From DATJLQ01 sp035509415 (lineage in GTDB: Bacteria > Pseudomonadota > Alphaproteobacteria > JACZXZ01): 21,320 nt of DNA. Below, one piece after another: positions 13,759 to 21,320 of the stretch. The number at the start of each line of letters is the position of its first letter. Within the stretch, counting starts at the first letter, position 1. The DNA lies in assembly GCA_035509415.1 (NCBI GenBank), contig DATJLQ010000008.1:1-21320 (forward strand), in the 5' to 3' direction. The notes under the pieces were generated by a model. That model did not search any database. It was given only the letters and a program-made list of their open reading frames with translations, and was not told the DNA's origin. A program made the translations under genes and the position numbers.

Positions 13759-13913
13759 CGATTTTCCCTGGACTTTGCCGAGCGCCGCGTCGCGCGACCG
13801 CGACCGCGATCGCGCTCGCGGGCCGCACCCACCGACATGGTACGCGGGACGGCAGCCTGGCCGGTGCTTGGGCGGGCGGAATTCGAGGCGACCTCTTCCG
13901 GACACGAGCAGAC

Positions 13914-15104
13914 TTACGCGTTCGTGGCCTTGCCGCGCTCGATGAGGGCGAGCTTCTTCCCCTCGAGCGCGAGGGCGAGCTCGCCGCGCTTGAGCTTCAA
14001 CGCCGCCTCGCCGAACACCTCGCGCCGCCAGCCCTTGAGCGCCGGCACGTCGGCCCGATCGTCGGCCGCGATGCGCTCGAGGTCGTTTCCGGTCGCGACC
14101 AGCTTGGCCGCGACGTGGTGCGCGTCGCATTGGAGCTTGAGCACCACCTTCAGGAGCTCGACCACCGGGCCGATGTCGCGCGGGAGCTCGACCCTGGGCT
14201 CGGGGCGCGGGCAGTCCGCGTCGGGGATTTCGAGCCCGCGCACGACCGCATTGAGGATCGCCTCGCCCATGCGCCCCTCGGCCATGCCGCGCGAGAGCCC
14301 GCGCGTGCGCGCGAGCTCGTCGACAGTCTTCGGATGATGCGCCGCGATCTCGATCAACGCCTCGTCGCGCAGCATGCGGTTCCGCGGGATGTCGCGCTTC
14401 TGCGCCTCGCGCTCGCGCCAGGCGGCGAGCTCCTTGAGCACCGCAAGGAAACGCGGGCTCGGGCTCCGCACCTTGAGGCGCAGCCAGGCCTGGTCGGGAT
14501 CGACGCGGTAGGTCGAGGGATTGGCGAGCACCGCCATCTCCTCGTCGAGCCAGCCGGCGCGGCCGGTGCGCGCGAGATTGTGCGCGAGCTTCTCGTAGAC
14601 GCGGCGCAGATGGGTCACGTCCGAGATGGCGTAGCGGATTTGGCGCTCGGTCAGGGGCCGCACCGCCCAATCGGTGAAGCGCGAGGACTTGTCGATCTGG
14701 GCGCCGGTCAATTTCTGCACCAGCGTGTCGTAGCCGACCGAATCGCCGAAGCCGGCCACCATGGCGGCGACCTGGGTGTCGAACATGGGTGCCGGCACGC
14801 GCCCGGTCATGAGGCAGAAAATCTCCAGGTCCTGCCGCCCGGCATGGAACACCTTGAGGAGATCGGGCCGGTCGAAGAGCGCGATGAGCGGGGCGAGATC
14901 GATCCCGGGCGCGAGCGCGTCGATCGCCGCCGCCTCCTCGGCGCCCGCGACCTGGACCAGGCAAAGCTGCGGGTAATAGGTCTTGTCGCGCATGAACTCG
15001 GTATCGACCGCGATGAAGGGTGCCGTTCCCACGCGCGCGCAGAACGCGGCGAGGCTCGCGGTGTCGGACAGCAAGGTCAGGTCCGGGCGCGTCATCTCAT
15101 GCAT
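13914..15104 (-). CDS. rnd: Ribonuclease D
   Basis: A 396-aa 3'-to-5' exoribonuclease involved in tRNA 3' maturation and stable RNA turnover. The DEDDy exonuclease domain has D34 and E36 in AVDTEFMRD, D92 in HAGRQDLEIF, and Y158 with D162 in RYAISDVTHL. A helical HRDC domain follows (about 215-295, SPRFLAVLKELAAWRE), and a second HRDC-like region runs to the end, giving the family-typical length. Start: the ATG at 15104 gives MHEMTRPD; the ATG at 15095 gives MTRPDL. Neither has a clear ribosome site. It begins 48 bp after the stop of the alpha-hydroxy-acid oxidase on the same strand, so cotranscription is likely. In many alphaproteobacteria rnd lies next to aspS; here the oxidase is in between. 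Confidence 0.93.
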   Translation of the reverse strand: MHEMTRPDLTLLSDTASLAAFCARVGTAPFIAVDTEFMRDKTYYPQLCLVQVAGAEEAAAIDALAPGIDLAPLIALFDRPDLLKVFHAGRQDLEIFCLMTGRVPAPMFDTQVAAMVAGFGDSVGYDTLVQKLTGAQIDKSSRFTDWAVRPLTERQIRYAISDVTHLRRVYEKLAHNLARTGRAGWLDEEMAVLANPSTYRVDPDQAWLRLKVRSPSPRFLAVLKELAAWREREAQKRDIPRNRMLRDEALIEIAAHHPKTVDELARTRGLSRGMAEGRMGEAILNAVVRGLEIPDADCPRPEPRVELPRDIGPVVELLKVVLKLQCDAHHVAAKLVATGNDLERIAADDRADVPALKGWRREVFGEAALKLKRGELALALEGKKLALIERGKATNA

Positions 15105-15152
15105 GGGACGAGGGTACGCGACGGTCGGCCGCGAGCGGAAGGCTAATCGATG

Positions 15153-16400
15153 TCACTTGTTGTACCTGTAGGGCGGAATGTCGAGGAGCGGGAAGGCGCT
15201 GAACACGCCGGGCGGGTTCGCGGGCGGGGCGGGTGCGAGGAAGCTGCGGTCGAGCCCTTGGAAGCCGGTCAGCCCCAGGAGCCCGAGGCAGCGCATGGTC
15301 TCGTCCTCCAGGAGCTCGAGCATACGCACGACCCCGTCCGCCCCCTTGGCCGCGAGCCCATAGCATTGCATGCGCCCGAGGCCGACCATGTCGGCGCCCG
15401 CCGCGATCGCCTTGACCAGGTCCGTGCCGCGGCAGATCGAGCCGTCGACCGCGATCTTGGCGCGCCCGGCGACCGCCTCCACGATCTCGGCGAGCAAGTC
15501 CATCGCGCCGCGCCCATGGTCGAGCTGGCGGCCGCCATGGTTCGAGACGTAGATCCACTCGACCCCGCGCTCGAGCGCGAGGATCGCGTCCGCCGCCGTC
15601 GCGATGCCCTTGATCATGAGCGGGATGTCGAAGCGGCGCTTGATGCGCTCGACGATGCGCCAGTCGGCCGCGGCCTGGTGAATCTGGCCCGAGACGCGGC
15701 GCCGGCCGGCGGTCACGTGGCGCTTGGCGAGGTCGCGCTCGCGCCGGCTGTAGATCGCCGTGTCGACCGTGAGGCAGAAGCCGGCATAGCCGTGGTCGAT
15801 CGCGCGCTGCACGTGATCGTCGACGAAGGCGTCGTCGCCGCGGATATAGAGCTGGAAGAAGCGCAGCGCGCCGGGCGCCGCGGCCGCGACCCCCTCGAGC
15901 CCGGGCGCGCAGACCGAGCTCAGCATGTGCGCGACGCCGAAGCGCTCGGCCGCGCGCACCGAGGCCGCCGCCGCCTCGGCATGGAAGGATTCGAGGGCGC
16001 CGATGGGGGCGAGCAGCACGGGGAGGCGCAGCTTGCGCCCGAAGCGCTCGACCGAGGTGTCGATACGGCTCACGTCGCGCAGCACGCGCGGCTGGAGCGC
16101 GAGGCTGTCGAGGGCGAGCCGGTTGCGCCGGAGCGTGGTCTCGGTCTCGGTGCCGCCGACGATGTAGTCCCAGTCGTTCTGGCCCAGATTCTTCCGCGCG
16201 CGCCAGACGATCTCGTGCAGAGTCTCGAACTCCTCCTGGGCGGGCATGGGGTCGTCGTCGGCGGAGGCGGGATGGGATACCTGCGCGCGCGTCCGGCGCG
16301 GCGCCCGTCGGAGTGCCGCCTCGGCGCCCTTCGCCGCCGCATCCCGCGTCCTCTTGCCCGCAGCGCCGCGCCGCGGGCGGCTGGTCGTGCCGCTCCTCAT
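15153..16400 (-). CDS. FMN-dependent alpha-hydroxy-acid oxidase/dehydrogenase
   Basis: A TIM-barrel flavoenzyme of the glycolate oxidase / L-lactate dehydrogenase (LldD) / mandelate dehydrogenase family, which oxidises L-2-hydroxy acids. Catalytic and FMN residues can be located in the 415-aa form: Y79 (DWDYIVGG), Y185 (FFQLYIRG), D213 (LTVDT), R220 (SRRERD), K263 (MIKG), H288 and R291 (SNHGGRQLD). The C-terminal FMN phosphate site is GADMVGLGR. Start 16400 is supported by GAGGG upstream and adds a ~51-residue Ala/Arg/Lys-rich tail. The ATG at 16247 (MPAQEEF) is where typical family members start but lacks a ribosome site. The gene diverges from aspS. The actual hydroxy acid substrate is not deducible. 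Confidence 0.88.
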   Translation of the reverse strand: MRSGTTSRPRRGAAGKRTRDAAAKGAEAALRRAPRRTRAQVSHPASADDDPMPAQEEFETLHEIVWRARKNLGQNDWDYIVGGTETETTLRRNRLALDSLALQPRVLRDVSRIDTSVERFGRKLRLPVLLAPIGALESFHAEAAAASVRAAERFGVAHMLSSVCAPGLEGVAAAAPGALRFFQLYIRGDDAFVDDHVQRAIDHGYAGFCLTVDTAIYSRRERDLAKRHVTAGRRRVSGQIHQAAADWRIVERIKRRFDIPLMIKGIATAADAILALERGVEWIYVSNHGGRQLDHGRGAMDLLAEIVEAVAGRAKIAVDGSICRGTDLVKAIAAGADMVGLGRMQCYGLAAKGADGVVRMLELLEDETMRCLGLLGLTGFQGLDRSFLAPAPPANPPGVFSAFPLLDIPPYRYNK

Positions 16401-16507
16401 TTCACCCTCGCTCGGCTCGGCCCGGGCCCGCTTCCGCGGCGGTCCAGGCCTCTCGACCCTAGCATTTTCGGGTGCCCGGGGAAGGTGGGAAAACCGCCCC
16501 ACCATCC

Positions 16508-16513
16508 TTGACA
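16508..16513 (+). promoter_or_regulatory. Consensus -35 element upstream of aspS
   Basis: A perfect TTGACA lies 80 bases before the aspS start, within the 193-bp spacer shared with the divergent oxidase gene. No good TATAAT-like hexamer is seen 16-18 bases further (the site reads GCTTTT), so only the -35 half is supported. Confidence 0.35.
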
Positions 16514-16593
16514 AACGGCGCCCTGCATGCGCTTTTCCGCCCCTGTCCCGGCCGGCCGCGGCGGGGCCGAAACCGAGGCTGCGAGGCGCCTTC

Positions 16594-18381
16594 ATGCATC
16601 CCTATCGAAGCCATCATTGCGGCGCGCTCCGGCCCAGCCACGTGGGCGAGACCGTGCGCCTCGCGGGCTGGGTGCACCGGAAGCGCGACCACGGCCAGCT
16701 CCTGTTCGTCGACCTGCGCGACCATTACGGCATCGCCCAATGCGTGCTCGACGTCTCGAGCCCGATCTTCGGCGCGGTCGAGGCGGCAAAGCTCGAGAGT
16801 GTCGTGACCGTCGCGGGCAAGGTGGTCGCGCGCAGCGCCGAGACCGTGAATGCGGCGCTCCCCACGGGCGAGGTCGAGCTCAAGGTCGAGAGCTTCGAGA
16901 TTCTGTCCGCGGCCGACCCGCTGCCGCTCCAGGTCAATGCCGACCGCGAGGAGAACGAGGAGATCAGGCTGCGCTACCGCTTCCTCGATCTGAGGCGCGA
17001 GCGCATGCACAAGAACATCCTTTTGCGCGCCAACGTGATCCAAAGCATCCGGCGGCGCATGGTGGCGCAGGGCTTCACCGAGTTCCAGACGCCGATCCTG
17101 ACCGCGAGCTCGCCCGAGGGGGCGCGCGATTACCTGGTGCCCGCGCGCCTCCATCCGGGGAAGTTCTACGCGCTGCCCCAGGCGCCGCAGCAATTCAAGC
17201 AGCTCCTGATGGTGGCGGGCTTCGACCGCTATTTCCAGATCGCGCCCTGCTTCCGCGACGAGGACGCGCGCGCCGACCGCGCACCCGGCGAGTTCTACCA
17301 GCTCGATTTCGAGATGTCGTTCGTAACCCAGGAGGACGTGTTCGCGGCCTTGGAGCCCGTGCTCGCGGGCGTGTTCGAGGAATTCTCCAACGGGCGCCAG
17401 GTCACCAAGCCGCCGTTCCCGCGTATCCCCTACGACGCGGCGCTGCTCAAATACGGCACCGACAAGCCCGATTTGCGCAATCCCATCGAGATCGTGGACG
17501 CGACCGATCTGTTCGAGCGCCCCGAGGTCGAGTTCCGTGCCTTCAAGAGCGTGATCGCGAAGGGTGGCGTGGTGCGCGCGATCCCGGCGCCGGGGGCGGC
17601 GGCCAAGCCGCGTAGCTGGTTCGACAAGCTCAACGCCTGGGCCCAGGAGCAGGGTGCGCCCGGCCTCGGCTACATCGTCTACGAGGCCGACGGCGGCAAA
17701 GGCCCGATCGCGAAGTTCGTGCCCGATGCCGTGCAGATGGAGCTCGGCGGGCGCGCGAAGCTCGCGGCCGGCGACGCGGTGTTCTTCGTGTGCGACGCGC
17801 GCGGCGCGGCCGAGAAGCTCGCGGGCATCGTGCGCACGCGCTTGGCCGACGAGCTCGCGCTCGTCGCCAAGGACCGGTTCGATTTCTGCTGGATCGTCGA
17901 CTACCCGATGTACGAGCTCAACGAAGAGACGGGCAAGATCGAGTTCAGCCACAATCCCTTCTCGATGCCGCAAGGCGGGCTTGAGGCGCTCGAGAGCCGG
18001 GACCCGCTCGCGATCAAGGCCTATCAATACGACGTGGTGTGCAACGGCGTCGAGCTCAGCTCGGGCGCCATCCGCAACCACCGCCCGGACATCATGATCA
18101 AGGCGTTCGCGATCGCGGGCTACGCCCAAGCCGAGGTCGAGGCGCGTTTCGGCGGCATGCTGAGCGCCTTCCGCTTCGGGGCGCCGCCCCATGGCGGCTC
18201 GGCCCCCGGCATCGACCGCATCGTCATGCTGCTCGCCGCCGAGCCCAATATCCGCGAGGTCATCACCTTCCCCATGACCCAGCAGGCGGAGGATTTGATG
18301 ATGGGCGCGCCCGCACCCGCCGAGCCCGCGCGCCTCAGGGAGCTGCATTTGAAGCTCGACCTGCCGCCTCCGAAGAAATAG
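16594..18381 (+). CDS. aspS: Aspartyl-tRNA synthetase (probably non-discriminating)
   Basis: A 595-aa class II aminoacyl-tRNA synthetase of the bacterial AspRS type. It has an N-terminal anticodon-binding OB fold (about 1-110), motif 1 around RYRFLDLRRERM, motif 2 FRDEDARADRAPGEFYQLDFEM, a bacterial GAD-type insertion (about 285-420) and motif 3 GGSAPGIDRIVMLLA near the end. The OB fold reads GWVHRKRDHGQ with His at residue 33. In published comparisons, His at this place marks non-discriminating AspRS that also charges tRNA-Asn, whereas E. coli has Leu. This suggests that Asn-tRNA is made through GatCAB. The start MHPYRSHHCG is family-typical; the upstream extension in the same frame is non-coding. 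No clear ribosome site is visible. Confidence 0.95.
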   Translation: MHPYRSHHCGALRPSHVGETVRLAGWVHRKRDHGQLLFVDLRDHYGIAQCVLDVSSPIFGAVEAAKLESVVTVAGKVVARSAETVNAALPTGEVELKVESFEILSAADPLPLQVNADREENEEIRLRYRFLDLRRERMHKNILLRANVIQSIRRRMVAQGFTEFQTPILTASSPEGARDYLVPARLHPGKFYALPQAPQQFKQLLMVAGFDRYFQIAPCFRDEDARADRAPGEFYQLDFEMSFVTQEDVFAALEPVLAGVFEEFSNGRQVTKPPFPRIPYDAALLKYGTDKPDLRNPIEIVDATDLFERPEVEFRAFKSVIAKGGVVRAIPAPGAAAKPRSWFDKLNAWAQEQGAPGLGYIVYEADGGKGPIAKFVPDAVQMELGGRAKLAAGDAVFFVCDARGAAEKLAGIVRTRLADELALVAKDRFDFCWIVDYPMYELNEETGKIEFSHNPFSMPQGGLEALESRDPLAIKAYQYDVVCNGVELSSGAIRNHRPDIMIKAFAIAGYAQAEVEARFGGMLSAFRFGAPPHGGSAPGIDRIVMLLAAEPNIREVITFPMTQQAEDLMMGAPAPAEPARLRELHLKLDLPPPKK

Positions 18382-18437
18382 GCGCCGCGGCCGCGTCTCG
18401 CTTCGACGTTGCCGCTAAGGGCACGTGTGCGCTCCGA

Positions 18438-18902
18438 TTACCGGAGCTCCTCGACGAAGAATTTGCTGAGCGAGATCGAAACGATGACTTGGAAGGGAAT
18501 GAGGAACCAGGTCGACGCGGCCATCAGCCATTCGATGCCGTTTGGACTGATCGCGCCGAAGATCACGACGATGTAGAGGGCCACAATGTAAAGGGCCGAC
18601 AGGATCAACGTTATGACGAAGAGCTGCTTCGACCTCACCTCGGTTTCGTGTGCGAGCGACGTTCTTGCGGTAATGGCGCCGAATACCATCGAGAGAATTG
18701 GGAACAGAAGCGGACTGAGCCACCCCCAAGGTATTTGCCAATCTGTCTTGTAGTATCCCATGGCCGTTTGAACGAGAACGATCAGGACCAACAGCAAAGA
18801 AAGCGACCACGTCCATGCAAGGATCTCGCGCGCCCGCGCGAACGTCATCGGGTTTTTGCTTTCGCGGCTTTTGCCGGCGCTTCGATGTGGCGCTGCTTTC
18901 AT
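18438..18902 (-). CDS. Four-helix membrane protein of unknown family
   Basis: A 154-aa predicted inner-membrane protein. After a basic N terminus (MKAAPHRSAGKSRESKN), four hydrophobic segments can be seen: about 28-50 (WTWSLSLLLVLIVLVQTAMG), 60-82 (WLSPLLFPILSMVFGAI), 95-120 (LFVITLILSALYIVALYIVV) and 128-148. A short polar loop lies between helices 2 and 3. No known family is recognised. The ATG is 2 bases after the stop of the lipoprotein gene, so it is the third gene of the operon; a start at 18848 (MTFARAR) is possible. Base composition is lower in GC than that of aspS and the left part of the window. It could be a membrane partner of the two lipoproteins. Confidence 0.78.
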   Translation of the reverse strand: MKAAPHRSAGKSRESKNPMTFARAREILAWTWSLSLLLVLIVLVQTAMGYYKTDWQIPWGWLSPLLFPILSMVFGAITARTSLAHETEVRSKQLFVITLILSALYIVALYIVVIFGAISPNGIEWLMAASTWFLIPFQVIVSISLSKFFVEELR

Positions 18903-18904
18903 GG

Positions 18905-19726
18905 TTATTGGTTCCCAAAGGCAATTCCCGCGAGCTTTAGTTCGAGCATTGGGTCGGCGACGCTTCGGCTGAGCAGCCTCGGGGACTCTCCGCTGACCTG
19001 CTTGAATTCGTAGAGATTGACGTATGCGATATAGGACGGGCTCAACGGTATCGCCTTGATATCCTCGGGCAGGAAGGGGCGGCCGTGCATCGCCCAGTCC
19101 TTTACGATGGGATAACTTGCAAGGCTTTGATCGGTCGGCGCACTCGTGTCCGTTGTGACCACCAGCACGTAGACGCGGTAGTACCCCGCGGGTCGTTCGA
19201 ATATCGCGGTGAACCAATTCTTCATCCAATCGCCCGCGAATGGGTCGACATTCGGAACCCAACGGGCGCCGCCGGCTTTTGGGGCACCGTCCGCTTCCAC
19301 GCATTCGACGCTCGTGGCAAATGCGAATCCGCCGGGCGCGTACCAATAGGAGTATTGATCGTAGCCCGCCGCCTTGAACACCCGAGTTACGTAATCCGAG
19401 ACGTCGCCGACCGTCCTGAACTTGCCGCGCTCGGTGATCGCGTTCAGATCGAGATTTAACCGTGCCGTGGGCACTGGCGGCGGCCAGGGCTCGAACTGCT
19501 GCAATCGGCCGGGTGCGACAAGTACGCTGGGCGCGCCAGTGGACATCGATTGCGTGGCCATATGCTCTTGTGCCCGCTCGCTCGATCCCGCGGCGGCCCC
19601 TGTTCCGGGGGTGCCGTACGAGGCCGAGCCGGACGTGTCGTAGCCATAATGTCCGCCGACGCTGCACGCGCTCATCAGGATCAGGATCGCTCCGGACATG
19701 AGGCCGAGAGATAATTTGGCCGGCAT
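18905..19726 (-). CDS. Lipoprotein of unknown function
   Basis: A 273-aa predicted lipoprotein. The signal is MPAKLSLGLMSGAILILMSAC, with the lipidated Cys at residue 21 (Met at -3 is slightly unusual). A Gly/Ser/Ala-rich linker follows (about 22-55), then a Pro-rich FEPWPPPVP stretch and a globular domain. That domain includes DVSDYVTRVFKAAGYDQYSYWYAPGGFAFATSVE and YYRVYVLVVTTD. I do not recognise the domain; the pattern of strands with one helix would suit a small periplasmic binding or inhibitor-like fold, but this is a guess. The start is supported by GGGAGGCG upstream. It lies 20 bp after the protease-like lipoprotein gene and 2 bp before the membrane protein gene, indicating one operon. 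Confidence 0.82.
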   Translation of the reverse strand: MPAKLSLGLMSGAILILMSACSVGGHYGYDTSGSASYGTPGTGAAAGSSERAQEHMATQSMSTGAPSVLVAPGRLQQFEPWPPPVPTARLNLDLNAITERGKFRTVGDVSDYVTRVFKAAGYDQYSYWYAPGGFAFATSVECVEADGAPKAGGARWVPNVDPFAGDWMKNWFTAIFERPAGYYRVYVLVVTTDTSAPTDQSLASYPIVKDWAMHGRPFLPEDIKAIPLSPSYIAYVNLYEFKQVSGESPRLLSRSVADPMLELKLAGIAFGNQ

Positions 19727-19746
19727 TGTGTTCGCCTCCCGAGCTT

Positions 19747-20610
19747 TCAATACGCGATGAACGCGTCGGCGCCGCAAATCTCCAGCGGCAACACGTTCTT
19801 CACGGTGCCGTCACCTGCCGGATCGAGCAGGTAAATCAAATCCGGCATGACGGCCGACGTGCCGCTCGGCGGATTCGGGTTAATGACGTAGTCCATCCCG
19901 ACCACCAGTTCGGCATGGTCCGAATTGAGCATGATGACCGGATGTTGATTCCGGATCGAATCGGCGATGCAGCCATAGTCGTCGCAGAAATGCGGATGCA
20001 CGGCGTTGCCGTCACGCATCAGAATCAATCGCGTGATCACGTAGACGATCTGGTATGCGTTCGCGCCTGTCCTTTGGCTCTCGAGATCGGGGCATTGCGC
20101 TTGGGCAAACGACAAGATGCGATTTTGCGACATGGGATAAAGGCGACGGAAGCTGCGCGCGGTCGCCAAAGTTGCCGCCCAGCAATCGTTGATCTTCGAC
20201 TGATGGACCCAGTATCGCTCGATCCCGGACAATTCGACGTGCTGACGATGAGACGGGGCGTGCAGGACGTCGACCTCAAATTGTCGAAGGAACTCCGAAG
20301 GGGTGTTTAAGACCGAACTCGTGCATCCCATGACGGCGAGCGGTGGAAGGTCCGATCCCGTTGCCCCCTCGCAGATTTGCTCAGCCGAGACCGTGCGCGT
20401 TTGGCTGGCATTGCCGACGCTGGCGGAAATCGTGAACCCATTGCTCGTGGGTACGACGTGCAGGATGCCGGCTGCGATCAGTGTCCGTTGCGCCGCTTCG
20501 GTGCCTGCCGGCGTATCGCCCTGAGCGCAGGCAACAAGACACAAGAGCGCGAGCGCAGTCACGCCACGTCCCACAAGCCCGCGGGTCTCGGACCCCCTGC
20601 ATGAATGCAT
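19747..20610 (-). CDS. Lipoprotein with C39/papain-like cysteine protease domain
   Basis: A 287-aa predicted lipoprotein. The N terminus has a hydrophobic stretch, VTALALLCLVAC, with a good lipobox LVAC (Cys28). The C-terminal half shows a cysteine peptidase pattern of the C39-like/papain-like type: C143 in NDCWAATLATA, H232 in SDHAELVVGMDY, and D263 in YLLDPAGDG. Additional cysteines (SFAQAQCPDL, HFCDDYGC) could form disulfides in the periplasm. A central region (about 45-125) has no recognised motif. Start 20610 has AGGGG upstream; a GTG at residue 13 is an alternative that would leave a shorter signal. It is first in the three-gene operon. Enzyme activity and target are unknown; a non-peptidase use of the fold is possible. 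Confidence 0.8.
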   Translation of the reverse strand: MHSCRGSETRGLVGRGVTALALLCLVACAQGDTPAGTEAAQRTLIAAGILHVVPTSNGFTISASVGNASQTRTVSAEQICEGATGSDLPPLAVMGCTSSVLNTPSEFLRQFEVDVLHAPSHRQHVELSGIERYWVHQSKINDCWAATLATARSFRRLYPMSQNRILSFAQAQCPDLESQRTGANAYQIVYVITRLILMRDGNAVHPHFCDDYGCIADSIRNQHPVIMLNSDHAELVVGMDYVINPNPPSGTSAVMPDLIYLLDPAGDGTVKNVLPLEICGADAFIAY

Positions 20611-20976
20611 TGCCGGCCCCTGGCGAAGCACGCCTACTTTCCAGCGATCCAAGCGGCAGGTTATATTACTTCAGGTTGTCCTGGAAGGCCAGAATCCGGC
20701 GAGTCGGATCGGCCGCGCCTTACCGGCTCGGGGTCGGTCCGCCAACCATGCATGGCCTGCCTGCCAAGATTGACCGAACTCGAGGGGCGCATGGATGGGC
20801 CCGTGGGCGCTGTCGAAGAGAATAAAAGCGCGGCGGCATGGCGCGCTTTTGTCAACGAACATTGCCGGCTTTGCCTTTGCTCAAACAAATCCCGTTGCTT
20901 TATTCGCGAATCAGCCTCAGACTCGGCGGACTGACTGGGCTTGGGCAATATCGAGCGTGACAGGGAGAGCCGGGAC
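20611..20976. other. 366-bp divergent intergenic region with an orphan terminator-like stem
   Basis: The spacer separates the divergent protease-like lipoprotein operon and the truncated lipoprotein gene. Short ORFs here show no credible ribosome site or protein pattern. A TATAAC hexamer on the - strand (20665-20660) lies 50 bases before the operon start and may be its -10 element, but no good -35 is visible. A strong hairpin lies at 20824-20850 (separate entry). Nothing else is recognised. Confidence 0.5.
20824..20850. terminator. Bidirectional terminator-like hairpin AAAAGCGCG/CGCGCTTTT
   Basis: A perfect 9-bp stem with a 9-base loop. The AAAA and TTTT ends give each strand a T run at the stem base, the normal form of a bidirectional intrinsic terminator. 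Both adjacent genes read away from it, so it has no obvious upstream gene. Confidence 0.6.
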
Positions 20977-21320
20977 GTGCGCATCGCGCCGCGTCGCATA
21001 GGGATTCGTCTTGGCGTGGCGCTTCTTCCGCTGGCGCTCGCCGGTTGCGGCGCCTCCCTCGGCTTCACCGCCGCGAGCTACGGCGTCGACGGCGCCGCCT
21101 ACGCGACCGAGGGCAAATCCACCACCGACATGGCGCTTTCGGCCATCGAGAGCAAGAATTGCGCGCTCCTGCGCGTGATCGACGGCAAGCCCATTTGCAA
21201 GCCCTGGACGCCGGCCGAGCTGGCCCAGATGCAGAAAAACAAGGAAGACGTCGCGCGTCACCATCCGGACGTGATCCTCATGTCCGAAAACGAGGATTTC
21301 GAGGCGGTCGGCGTGCCGGC
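20977..21320 (+). CDS. Lipoprotein, 3' end outside the window
   Basis: An open frame from the GTG at 20977 runs without a stop to the window end, giving 114 residues so far. It begins MRIAPRRIGIRLGVALLPLA and continues LAGC, a clean lipoprotein signal with Cys24. The mature part reads GASLGFTAASYGVDGAAYATEGKS, then KSTTDMALSAIESKNCALLRV, with further Cys in GKPICKPW. This matches a recurring alphaproteobacterial pattern of small lipoproteins with a DGxxYxxTGKxxxDxAxS-like segment, of unknown function. The ribosome site is CAGGGAGAG. High GC resembles the core genome, so the accessory operon seems to end before it. Confidence 0.78.
   Translation, partial: MRIAPRRIGIRLGVALLPLALAGCGASLGFTAASYGVDGAAYATEGKSTTDMALSAIESKNCALLRVIDGKPICKPWTPAELAQMQKNKEDVARHHPDVILMSENEDFEAVGVP

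Noticed and set aside
13759..14964. N-terminal extension that would fuse a long frame to the MipA-like protein
   Set aside because: The extension lies within rnd in another frame. The MipA-like protein has its own ribosome site and a signal peptide at 13758.
16459..18348. 629-aa open frame on the - strand
   Set aside because: It is antisense to aspS, whose motifs are unmistakable. The - strand protein is low-complexity and shows no family pattern.
20605..20934. 109-aa + strand open frame in the last intergenic region
   Set aside because: It overlaps the start of the protease-like lipoprotein, runs through the terminator-like stem and has no recognisable protein features.
1..21320. CRISPR arrays, rRNA genes and integrase/attachment sites
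   Set aside because: I saw no regularly spaced repeats, no rRNA-like segments and no tyrosine or serine integrase. The tRNA-like gene shows no duplicated 3' end that would suggest an att site.

Overview
This 21.3 kb window is GC-rich chromosomal DNA from an alphaproteobacterium, most likely Rhodospirillales-like. The evidence is very high GC3, many GTG or weakly defined starts, and the gene order. That order is CDP-alcohol phosphatidyltransferase, AI-2E permease and Hda-type AAA+ protein on the left, then ppk1, ppx, rnd and aspS further right. From general knowledge these two blocks tend to lie close together in alphaproteobacteria. Here they are separated by a short-chain dehydrogenase, a transposon, and a CYTH-CHAD/SixA pair. 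The taxonomic call is inference.

Layout: (1) 6-2322 is a tightly overlapping + strand operon: phosphatidyltransferase, AI-2E permease, Hda. (2) 2377-3156 is an SDR enzyme that lacks the canonical Tyr/Lys pair. (3) 3266-6717 is a 3,452-bp lower-GC mobile element with 18-bp imperfect terminal inverted repeats and a perfect 8-bp target duplication (AGCGACGC). It encodes an intact IS1-like DDE transposase at its right end. It also carries cargo: a small conserved-looking unknown protein, a DUF1902 (HicB-like) protein, a tail-to-tail HicA-like protein without the expected catalytic His, a winged-helix-like protein coupled to it, and a tRNA-like gene inside a hairpin-rich tract. (4) 6864-12882 is a polyphosphate/phosphohistidine block: CYTH-CHAD protein, convergent SixA phosphatase, and divergent ppk1-ppx. 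(5) 12919-16400, on the - strand, holds an FMN-dependent alpha-hydroxy-acid oxidase, RNase D and a MipA/OmpV-family outer-membrane protein. (6) 16594-18381 is aspS. (7) 18438-20610 is a three-gene - strand operon of visibly lower GC: a lipoprotein with a C39/papain-like Cys-His-Asp arrangement, a second lipoprotein of unknown family, and a four-helix membrane protein. (8) 20977 to the end is a truncated lipoprotein gene.

The two most noteworthy items are the IS1-family transposon with its unusual cargo (tRNA-like RNA, HicAB-like halves, operator arrays) and the protease-lipoprotein/lipoprotein/membrane-protein operon. The element boundaries can be read directly from the sequence. The functions of the cargo and of the envelope operon are inference.
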